Source of the DNA: Actinomycetota bacterium
GTDB lineage: Bacteria; Actinomycetota; Acidimicrobiia; Acidimicrobiales; Acidimicrobiaceae
Direction: 5' to 3'
DNA length: 6,124 bases
NCBI GenBank assembly: GCA_027318945.1
Contig: DAHVOF010000200.1
Span: 1-6,124 of the forward strand
This document shows positions 1 to 5,934 of this stretch, piece by piece. The notes beneath the pieces are model-generated. The model saw nothing but the letters and a program-made list of their open reading frames with translations, did no database searches and was not told where the DNA came from. Both the position numbers and the translations under genes were made by a program. The stretch's first letter is position 1; every line of letters begins with the position of its first letter.

Positions 1-2
1 CG

Positions 3-1949
3 CTAGAGGCTTCTGAGCCGCACCTATGCGGGAGCACGCCGATTCGCATTATTTCAAAGCCGGGCCAGAGCCATCTTCAGGAGTTCGCCAAAAAAATAGC
101 GGCACACGCACTCGACTTCTTCTCCGAGTGGTTCTCGATACCCTATCCCGGCCAAAAACTCGACCTCATCGCAATACCTGACTTCGCGTTCGGCGCAATG
201 GAAAATCTCGGCGCCGTAACGTTCCGGGAGACTCTGCTGCTGGTCGATCCCGAAAGATCCTCCCGCCAGGAACTCGAGAGGATTGTAGATGTGATTAGCC
301 ACGAAATCGCACACATGTGGTTCGGCGATCTCGTGACGATGAAATGGTGGAACGGTCTGTGGCTGAACGAGGCCTTTGCCACCTTCATGGAACTAATGGC
401 CACCGACGATTTCAACCCAGCGTGGAACAGATGGGTGTCGTTCGGCCTTTCCAAGGGTGCCGCCCTTGCCACTGACGGTTTGCACAATACCAGGCCAATT
501 GAATTCGCAGTCGTAAAACCCTCGGATGCCGACGGCATGTTCGACGTCCTCACGTACGAAAAGGGGGCCAGCATCCTGCGCATGCTGGAGAGATACCTGG
601 GTCCCGACACCTTTCGGGCAGGCATTGCCCACTATCTCAATTCACACAAGTTTGCCAATGCTGAAACGACCGACCTCTGGACGGCACTCGGGAGCGTGAG
701 CAAGGAACCCATCGAGGAGACCATGAGAGACTGGGTATTTCAAGGTGGCTATCCGATCATCGACGTAGCTCTCGACGGATCCCTCGTGAGACTTACCCAA
801 CAGCCCTTCTCATACCTTTCCGAAGCCCCCAAGGCCGAAGTTGACGAAAACGGTTCCCAAATAGGCAACCTGTGGAAGGTTCCCCTGAGCATTCGCATCG
901 GAAACACTGAGCACAAACTCCTGCTCGGAGAGGAGGCAGCCTCCTTCGACCTCCAGAACACGCAAGAGCTGGTAATCGCTAATGCAGGAGGCTGGGGTTT
1001 TTTCAGGGTTTGCTACGCGGAGACTCTGCAGAACAGGCTTCTAGAAAATTTTTCTCAACTTGGCGACCTCGAAAAGTTCAACTTTGCAAGCGATATATGG
1101 GCGCAAGTCATATCACTTCGAATAGGCATCGGCTCGTTTTTCGACCTTCTGGCAGCTGTGCACGACGAGACTGATCCCAACCTTTGGGAGGTGGTCATCT
1201 CAGCCCTTTACCTGTTGGACTTGGCAGCCACCGACGACCAGCGCGAAGGGATTGCCAAGCGGTGCCGAGACACTCTCCTACCCGTACTAAACCAGATCGG
1301 TTTCGAAGCGCGCAAAAACGAGAAAGAGGGCACCTCGAGACTGCGGGCCGCAGTCATCCAGGCCCTTGGCACAATTGGAAGGGATGCCGAGACTATCGCC
1401 GAATGCAAAGACCTTTTTGTAAGAGAGATGTCTTCAGAATCAAGCATCGATCCCGACATAATCTCCGCAGTGCTTACAGTCGTAGCAGCCAATGGCGACG
1501 AAGCCGACTTTGCATTCATATTGGACAGGTATCGCCACCCTTCAACTCCTCAGGAGGAAAACCGGTACCTCATGGCCCTGGCCCGCTTCGAGCAACATGA
1601 ACTGATCCGAAAAGTCCTAGCGATGACGCTCAGTGAGATACGGAGCCAGAACGGACCGTTTGTAGTCGCAAGCCTCTTGAGCGGACGCGAATCCGGCCCA
1701 CTCGCCTGGAGATTCATTGCACAGAACTGGGACCAACTTTTGGAACGCTTTCCGAACAACACCATTTCGAGGATGCTTTCTGGAATCACTGCGCTTGTCA
1801 CTGACGAGTCCCACTATCTTGAACGCGAAATTCGGGCCTTTTTCGATGACCACAAAGTTCCTACTGGAGAAAAGAGTCTTCGGCAGACGCTCGAGAGATA
1901 TGCAGTGAATCTCGCATTCAGGAGGAGCTTTCTTGAGTATCAAATTTGA
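3..1949 (+). CDS. M1 family zinc aminopeptidase (gluzincin), 5'-truncated by window edge
   Basis: Removes N-terminal amino acids from peptides using one zinc ion; probably cytoplasmic, as no signal peptide can be assessed. The frame is open from the left edge, and residues before the first ATG (198) read as M1 sequence (IPYPGQKLDLIAIPDFAFGA), so that ATG is the Met of the exopeptidase motif GAMEN (192-206), not a start. The zinc site HEIAH is at 300-314, and the third zinc ligand, Glu of NEAF (369-371), lies exactly 18 residues after the second His. The transition-state Tyr of TYEKG is at 555-557. The M1 catalytic module seems to end near 760. A beta-domain and a long helical ERAP1_C-like region follow, with the GGWGFFRVCY signature around 983-1016. 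About 648 codons are present; full-length relatives are usually about 830-870, so roughly 200 N-terminal residues are missing. The catalytic parts look intact. Family call is very secure; physiological substrate unknown. Confidence 0.96.
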   Translation, partial: LEASEPHLCGSTPIRIISKPGQSHLQEFAKKIAAHALDFFSEWFSIPYPGQKLDLIAIPDFAFGAMENLGAVTFRETLLLVDPERSSRQELERIVDVISHEIAHMWFGDLVTMKWWNGLWLNEAFATFMELMATDDFNPAWNRWVSFGLSKGAALATDGLHNTRPIEFAVVKPSDADGMFDVLTYEKGASILRMLERYLGPDTFRAGIAHYLNSHKFANAETTDLWTALGSVSKEPIEETMRDWVFQGGYPIIDVALDGSLVRLTQQPFSYLSEAPKAEVDENGSQIGNLWKVPLSIRIGNTEHKLLLGEEAASFDLQNTQELVIANAGGWGFFRVCYAETLQNRLLENFSQLGDLEKFNFASDIWAQVISLRIGIGSFFDLLAAVHDETDPNLWEVVISALYLLDLAATDDQREGIAKRCRDTLLPVLNQIGFEARKNEKEGTSRLRAAVIQALGTIGRDAETIAECKDLFVREMSSESSIDPDIISAVLTVVAANGDEADFAFILDRYRHPSTPQEENRYLMALARFEQHELIRKVLAMTLSEIRSQNGPFVVASLLSGRESGPLAWRFIAQNWDQLLERFPNNTISRMLSGITALVTDESHYLEREIRAFFDDHKVPTGEKSLRQTLERYAVNLAFRRSFLEYQI

Positions 1950-2022
1950 AAATTCCGGCGTTCGCCCGACGATTGATGTGGCAACAGACACAACCGATTG
2001 CGTACGCCAACGCCATCGCTGA
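1933..2022 (+). CDS. candidate 29-aa small ORF overlapping the aminopeptidase 3' end
   Basis: A TTG at 1933 opens a 29-codon frame (MSIKFENSGVRP..., ending in RQRHR) that stops at TGA 2020-2022. It overlaps the last 17 bp of the aminopeptidase gene in another frame. What supports it is a perfect AGGAGG at 1920-1925, seven bases before the TTG, the best Shine-Dalgarno match I found in the window. Against it, AGGAGG also encodes an Arg-Arg pair of the aminopeptidase, so the match may be accidental. The start codon is weak and the peptide shows no recognisable motif, membrane segment or signal. It could equally be a chance frame or the relic of a lost gene. Confidence 0.2.
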   Translation: MSIKFENSGVRPTIDVATDTTDCVRQRHR

Positions 2023-2069
2023 AGTCCGAGCTGTCAGAAGGCGCAATAAACGCAAGGACCTAAATTGAT

Positions 2070-2738
2070 ATGATCTCCGTCGGCAAAGCTATGGAAAACC
2101 TGGACAAGCTTCTTCTCGAAAACAGAGGACTCATCAGAGCAACCAAAGGTTTCATGCCGCCTGACGAAGGCAGAGCTTTGGCAGTGTCGCTATTTTCATG
2201 TCCAATAATTAAGGGAATTCCTGCCGTGGAGATCGGATCGTACGTAGGACTGTCCGCGATCTACCTCGGAATCGCGGCACGAAGTCAAGGTAGGCTGCTA
2301 ATCAGCGTAGACCATCACCACGGTTCGGAAGAAAATCAGGCTGGATGGGAGTTCCATGACAAGAGCATTGTCGACCCAGTCTCGCGAAAAATGGACACGC
2401 TGTACCTGTTCAGGAGAACGATGGAACTTGCTGGTTTGTCCAACTCCGTGATCATTGTTGCTGCCGATTCTCAGAGCTATGCCACAGTTCACGCTGGTCC
2501 CATCGCGTACCTATTCATCGACGGCGGCCATAGCCATGCCCAGACATTTTCAGACTATGACAGTTGGGTGCCAAAGCTAGTCGACGGCGGCTTTCTGGCA
2601 ATCCACGACGTGTTCGAAGATCCTGAACTCGGGGGCCAGGCCCCTTACATTATCCATCAGCGCGCCAGCGCAGAAGGATTCACGGAGATACTCGCTCAGG
2701 GCAGCCTTAGAGTCATGCGAAAAGGTGGAGCAACGTAG
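2070..2738 (+). CDS. class I SAM-dependent methyltransferase (Methyltransf_24 type)
   Basis: Predicted cytosolic methyltransferase of 222 residues with a Rossmann fold, moving a methyl group from S-adenosylmethionine to an unidentified acceptor. The SAM-binding motif I is VEIGSYVGLSA (residues 53-63). The acidic end of strand 2 lies in SVDHHHGSEENQ (79-90). FIDGGHSH (149-156) and GGFLAIHDVF (173-182) are typical of the Methyltransf_24 group, whose Asp/His residues are often placed near a metal or the acceptor. Length is normal for a single-domain enzyme. The ATG at 2070 has AAGGA at 2054-2058, a rather long 11-base spacing; an in-frame ATG at 2091 is an alternative. It is co-directional with the aminopeptidase 120 bp upstream, with no visible terminator between them. 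It converges on the barrel-protein gene and overlaps its 3' end by 26 bp. The adjoining cassette of a glycosyltransferase and a second methyltransferase suggests a glycoside, lipid or terpenoid substrate, but that is inference. Confidence 0.88.
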   Translation: MISVGKAMENLDKLLLENRGLIRATKGFMPPDEGRALAVSLFSCPIIKGIPAVEIGSYVGLSAIYLGIAARSQGRLLISVDHHHGSEENQAGWEFHDKSIVDPVSRKMDTLYLFRRTMELAGLSNSVIIVAADSQSYATVHAGPIAYLFIDGGHSHAQTFSDYDSWVPKLVDGGFLAIHDVFEDPELGGQAPYIIHQRASAEGFTEILAQGSLRVMRKGGAT

Positions 2739-3732
2739 TCCCCATGCTTTTCCCGGCTGTCGTGGAGAGTACAAAGCCTGCCAACACCACTGCTGCTACC
2801 GAATATGACGACTGCTCGAAAAGCGGGAACGATCCCCCGGTCGGACTTACCACCCCAGTCAAGTAACCTCCATTGTCACCGCGAAATCGCCCGAGCCCTA
2901 AGAACATCTCCTTAGCCAAGGCCTCCTCCCCTTCGATATGGAGTGCCATTGCCGCCTCGGCGGTCTCGGCAGAGGTAAACCAGGCGTTTCTTTCCAAGCA
3001 ACGCACGCCCCAGTCCGGCTCGTAAAACCGGTCAAGAAACTGGTCGGACAGGGGAATGGACTCCGGGATTCCGGCAATGGCCGGATAATAGTGGTCCATG
3101 GCCCAACCAGACGTGTCGGCATACGGGCCCCTGCGAAACCGCACCGATTTCCTCAAAAGTTCCATTGCATCGAGGTATCGCTTGCTCCCGTTGATCCCGA
3201 AACGCTCGCACAACTTGGCAGCGATCTGGAGAGAATCGCATATTGACGAGGAGGCTGCTACGAGCGACGTCGGATACGGCTCTCCCGACGGTTCCAGCGC
3301 CCATGGAATGGACCCGTCCGCCCGCTGGCTGGCCACAACCCGGTTGACTGCCCGGAGCGCCATGTCAACATATGGCTCCATCAGTTTCCTGTCGTCAACG
3401 GCACGATCGATGAGAGAGACCAGCAACACCGGATAACAGCATGTGTTTGTATCCCTGCGCGGTTCAGCCACTCCATTTGAGAGATAGAAATGGCACCACG
3501 TGCCATCGCCGTTTTGCGCGTCGAGGAGCCACCTTAGCCCTGCGATGGCCTCGTCCATCCTGCCGCCAACAGCTAACGCCAATGCTGCTTCGGCGTGATT
3601 CCAGGGATCGGCCCTTCCTCCAGGAAACCATGGTACCATGCCGCTTTTGAGTTGGAGAGATGCCAGAAAATCGAGTGACGACTCGAGTTCAGCATCGTCC
3701 AGCATTGATTCAAAGATTCTGCCCGTGCCCAC
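2713..3732 (-). CDS. QW-repeat alpha/alpha-barrel protein of the 'prenyltransferase' family (terpenoid-cyclase-like toroid), function unknown
   Basis: About 339 residues, mostly paired helices, with three QW-like signatures: LQLKSGMVPWFPGG, GLRWLLDAQNGDGTW and SQRADGSIPW. These mark the toroid of squalene cyclases and protein-prenyltransferase beta subunits. Other conserved-looking blocks are WNHAEAALAL (residues 44-53), DTNTCCY (94-100), a GWAMDHYYP segment and a SAETAEAAMAL segment. The DXDD protonation motif of squalene-hopene cyclases is absent, and no DCTAE-like motif is seen, so a cyclase reaction is not supported. A six-hairpin glycan-processing role is an alternative. GTG 3732 was chosen because AAAGGA (3738-3743) lies five bases upstream, inside the end of the preceding methyltransferase gene; TTG 3759, ATG 3750 and ATG 3705 are alternatives. 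It overlaps that gene by 23 bp, implying translational coupling, and is last in a leftward operon. No signal peptide is evident. Family placement is good; function is open. Confidence 0.85.
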   Translation of the reverse strand: MGTGRIFESMLDDAELESSLDFLASLQLKSGMVPWFPGGRADPWNHAEAALALAVGGRMDEAIAGLRWLLDAQNGDGTWCHFYLSNGVAEPRRDTNTCCYPVLLVSLIDRAVDDRKLMEPYVDMALRAVNRVVASQRADGSIPWALEPSGEPYPTSLVAASSSICDSLQIAAKLCERFGINGSKRYLDAMELLRKSVRFRRGPYADTSGWAMDHYYPAIAGIPESIPLSDQFLDRFYEPDWGVRCLERNAWFTSAETAEAAMALHIEGEEALAKEMFLGLGRFRGDNGGYLTGVVSPTGGSFPLFEQSSYSVAAVVLAGFVLSTTAGKSMGTTLLHLFA

Positions 3733-4438
3733 CTGCTTCCTTTCGCGCATAGAAGACAAGGCTTTTCCCCGCCAAAGGATTGAGCAGCCTTTCGGCTAGC
3801 CCAGTCCACTTCGGCTTCCTGGTAATTTCCCAAACCAGAAACCTATGGTAGCCCTGGAAAAGCTTCGATCTCGTATTGCTGACTCCCACTAGGCAGCGAA
3901 TCAACCAGTAAGGGGTGTGAAACGCATGCGCGTGATGCGAGGCGATGATCCGGAGTCCCGCAGTGCTCGCAAGTGAAAAAACCTGTGATCTTCGGTAAAT
4001 TCGAATGTGGCCTCCAGGAACATTGTGGTACTCAGACGACACCGCCCAGTAGAGCGCTTCGGGCACGAAGCGGGGCACCGTGACACAAAGCATGCCGCCC
4101 GGCCTCAAGATCCTGTATATCTCGCGCATAGCTCCTTTATCGTCCGGTATGTGCTCAAAGACCTCGGACGCAATTACGATGTCGAAGATCCCAGCCGCGA
4201 ATGGCAGCTCTAAGCCAGACGCCTGTACAGCACAGCCGTAACCGCACCGTGGATCTTCAGCTACCAGCGCAGAAAAGAATTCAGGCACGGTCTCGATCTC
4301 GGTAAATGCGATATCCACCGCGACAACTTCTGCCCCCTGGGTAACTGCCCAGAAAGCGTGTCTTCCCGCTCCAGACCCAAAATCCAGTACAAGCTTGCCA
4401 CGTATTTCACCAATCTCCGATGCTCTGACGGACAGCAT
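3710..4438 (-). CDS. class I SAM-dependent methyltransferase (Methyltransf_11 type)
   Basis: A 242-residue soluble methyltransferase with all expected motifs in order. Motif I is VLDFGSGAGRH (residues 17-27). The acidic residue that binds the SAM ribose is Asp42 in VVAVDI. FDIVIASEVFEHI (85-97) and EIYRILRPGGMLCVTVPR (106-123) follow. The C-terminal half (GGHIRIYRRSQVF, HAHAFHTPYW, LAGKSLVFYARK) is not part of the generic fold and probably forms the acceptor site; its Tyr, Trp and His content would suit a sugar- or lipid-linked acceptor, but this is inference. ATG 4438 is the only ATG, GTG or TTG start between the preceding in-frame stop and motif I. No convincing Shine-Dalgarno is seen, so it may be translated by coupling to the glycosyltransferase, whose TAG lies 24 bases upstream in the same frame. 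Its 3' end overlaps the barrel-protein gene by 23 bp. Family is certain; acceptor unknown. Confidence 0.92.
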   Translation of the reverse strand: MLSVRASEIGEIRGKLVLDFGSGAGRHAFWAVTQGAEVVAVDIAFTEIETVPEFFSALVAEDPRCGYGCAVQASGLELPFAAGIFDIVIASEVFEHIPDDKGAMREIYRILRPGGMLCVTVPRFVPEALYWAVSSEYHNVPGGHIRIYRRSQVFSLASTAGLRIIASHHAHAFHTPYWLIRCLVGVSNTRSKLFQGYHRFLVWEITRKPKWTGLAERLLNPLAGKSLVFYARKEAGGHGQNL

Positions 4439-4462
4439 CAGCGCTCGCCCAACGGGTTCTGC

Positions 4463-5737
4463 CTACAGATCACCGTGAGCCGCCAACAGTTCAAGGTAAT
4501 TACGCTCCGTCACCCTCGCAGTCTCGCGCCACGTATAGCGGCTCATCACGTGCTCACTCCCGTTTCGACCAATTTCATCCCTCAGCATTTCAGAATCGAG
4601 GCCCTCAAGAATTTTTTTCGCCAGGTGCATCGCATCGCCAGCGCGAGCCGTCAGGACTGTTTCGCCATCATTTCCAGTGACCTCTGGCAACGCGCCGCCA
4701 TCGGTCGCGACAAGCGCCACCCCACACGCCATAGCTTCAACGGCCGGAAGTGAAAACCCTTCGTACAGCGATGGAACCACAGCGAGTTCTGCCTCGTTAT
4801 ACATCTCAACCATCCTTTCCTGGCTGACGACGCCAGCGAAGCCGATATGTTCATCAAGACCAAGTTCGGTCACCCGTGCGGGAAGCTTCGATTCCCGATT
4901 CGGCATGCCGATTATTATCAGGCGGGCAAGGGGATAGACGCCTACGACCTCTGCCATGGCTTCGACAAGCACATGCAGCCCTTTTAACGGAACGTCTGCA
5001 CTGGCAGTAGTCACTATTAGCCCACGCTCCTTTTTGATAAATGGAATGGGCCTAAACACAGACGTGTCGACACCTATCGGCACCACAGAGGATCGTGCAA
5101 GATCGACATGCATATACTTGCTGAGATCATTGCGGGACGTCTCCGAAACCGTGATCACCCTGTGCAAGCGGCTTGCAACCTGGGTCTGCATCCTGACAAA
5201 GCCATACCACCTTAACGCGCCGTATTTCGCCTTGATTCCTTTCGCATGCTCAATCGCCAAAAGCCTGTCTACAGTAATCGGATGATGGATTGATCCAATG
5301 ACCGGCCAGCCGTCATTGACGAGCCGCATTATCGACCAGGAGAGGGACTGGTTGTCGTGAAGGATGTCAAACTCGTCTCGACGCGGTTCCAAGGCTTTGA
5401 TAAGACGCCAGCCGAAGCTCCTCGGCTCAGGGAAGCCACCTGTTGTCATGATGGCAAACTCCAGCAAATCTGCAAACGATCCGAATTCCCCAACCTTCGG
5501 TATTCGAAATGGGTCATCAGAGCGATAGAGATCCAGTGAAGGAAGTTTCGTCATTTTCACAAGCGACTGGTCCAAGTTGGGATAGGGTTGACCGGAAAAT
5601 ACCTCGACTTTATGACCCCTCTTCGCGAGCTCCTCCGTGAGATGCTTAGTGTACACTCCCTGCCCTCCGGAATATGGATTGCCACGATAGACGCTGAATG
5701 CAATTCGGAGTGGTCTTACTTCGCCCGAAGCAGCCAT
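4463..5737 (-). CDS. GT4-type (GT-B fold) glycosyltransferase
   Basis: About 424 residues. Retaining GT4 enzymes move a sugar from a nucleotide sugar to an acceptor such as a lipid carrier, inositol or growing glycan, usually at the cytoplasmic membrane face. The N-terminal acceptor domain starts with LRIAFSVYRGN and the glycine loop GGQGVY (residues 24-29), then LAKRGHKVEVFSG. The conserved-looking segments GQPYPNLD, SIHHPITVD and RVITVSE follow. The C-terminal donor domain contains ASADVPLKGLH (Lys near 252) and EGFSLPAVE, whose Glu326 and Glu334 form the EX7E motif, followed by MACGVALVATDGGALPEV. Both lobes are intact and the length is usual. ATG 5737 was preferred because the family core starts within about ten residues. 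The frame could extend to TTG 5818, but those 27 extra residues look unlike coding sequence. The start has no strong Shine-Dalgarno. It is first in a leftward operon with a methyltransferase and the barrel protein. Sugar donor and acceptor cannot be read from the sequence. Confidence 0.93.
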   Translation of the reverse strand: MAASGEVRPLRIAFSVYRGNPYSGGQGVYTKHLTEELAKRGHKVEVFSGQPYPNLDQSLVKMTKLPSLDLYRSDDPFRIPKVGEFGSFADLLEFAIMTTGGFPEPRSFGWRLIKALEPRRDEFDILHDNQSLSWSIMRLVNDGWPVIGSIHHPITVDRLLAIEHAKGIKAKYGALRWYGFVRMQTQVASRLHRVITVSETSRNDLSKYMHVDLARSSVVPIGVDTSVFRPIPFIKKERGLIVTTASADVPLKGLHVLVEAMAEVVGVYPLARLIIIGMPNRESKLPARVTELGLDEHIGFAGVVSQERMVEMYNEAELAVVPSLYEGFSLPAVEAMACGVALVATDGGALPEVTGNDGETVLTARAGDAMHLAKKILEGLDSEMLRDEIGRNGSEHVMSRYTWRETARVTERNYLELLAAHGDL

Positions 5738-5934
5738 CGCTCTACAACCATCCCCAAGCGTCAAGAGCGGGTCCTGTGGAGCAAGACATGCCAATCGCGA
5801 TCGCCGCGGCGGCGTCAACCCCTAAAGGAAATAAACCTTTCACTGGATCTGAAATTACAATTCGACGGCTGAATGGAACCACTATAAACGTGAGAATAAT
5901 TGGGGTGACGAAACCTTAGGGCACTTGTACCGAT
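5738..5934. promoter_or_regulatory. presumed control region / leader upstream of the glycosyltransferase operon
   Basis: About 200 bp without a convincing gene, lying before the leftward operon and before an open frame pointing right. It is therefore where the operon promoter is expected. Three palindromes overlap within 17 bp: TCGCGA (5795-5800), GCGATCGC (5797-5804) and CGCCGCGGCG (5802-5811), centred about 65 bp before the glycosyltransferase ATG. A short inverted repeat, AAAGG and CCTTT with a 7-base loop, lies at 5824-5840. I found no leftward promoter close to the sigma-70 consensus. The region's role is inferred from position; no regulator can be named. Confidence 0.4.
5861..5888 (+). 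promoter_or_regulatory. possible rightward sigma-70-like promoter
   Basis: TTCGAC (5861-5866) and TATAAA (5883-5888) are separated by 16 bases. The -10 hexamer matches consensus at five of six positions and the -35 at four. It would start transcription near 5895 and could serve the open frame at 5935. Such matches occur by chance in AT-richer intergenic DNA, so this is only a candidate. Confidence 0.3.

Noticed and set aside
198..200. ATG 198 as the aminopeptidase start
   Set aside because: It is the Met of the catalytic GAMEN motif, and the frame upstream, open to the left edge, reads as conserved M1 sequence. The true start lies outside the window.
143..625. 160-codon open frame on the minus strand across the aminopeptidase active-site region
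   Set aside because: It lies wholly antisense to highly conserved M1 motifs and its product resembles no protein family. It is a shadow frame.
1950..2069. Possible terminator after the aminopeptidase (GGCG/CGCC dyad near 1957-1966; GGCGTT pairing with AACGCC at 2009-2014)
   Set aside because: The near dyad leaves only a two-base loop, the distant pair encloses about 46 bases, and no T-run follows either.
2069..2074. TATGAT resembling a -10 box at the methyltransferase start codon
   Set aside because: It overlaps the preferred ATG, and no -35-like hexamer stands at the right distance upstream. It would require the start to move to 2091.
4358..5285. Several rightward open frames of 86-131 codons across the methyltransferase and glycosyltransferase genes
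   Set aside because: Each is antisense to unmistakable GT4 or methyltransferase motifs and gives low-complexity, unrecognisable products.
5797..5804. GCGATCGC as a cyanobacterial HIP1 repeat
   Set aside because: I noticed it only once in the window, whereas HIP1-bearing genomes show it very often, and the gene content does not look cyanobacterial.
5738..5818. 27-residue N-terminal extension of the glycosyltransferase from TTG 5818
   Set aside because: The stretch is encoded by the palindrome-rich leader, is Arg/Pro-rich and unlike the family start. The TTG lacks a properly spaced ribosome site, while ATG 5737 lies next to the conserved core.
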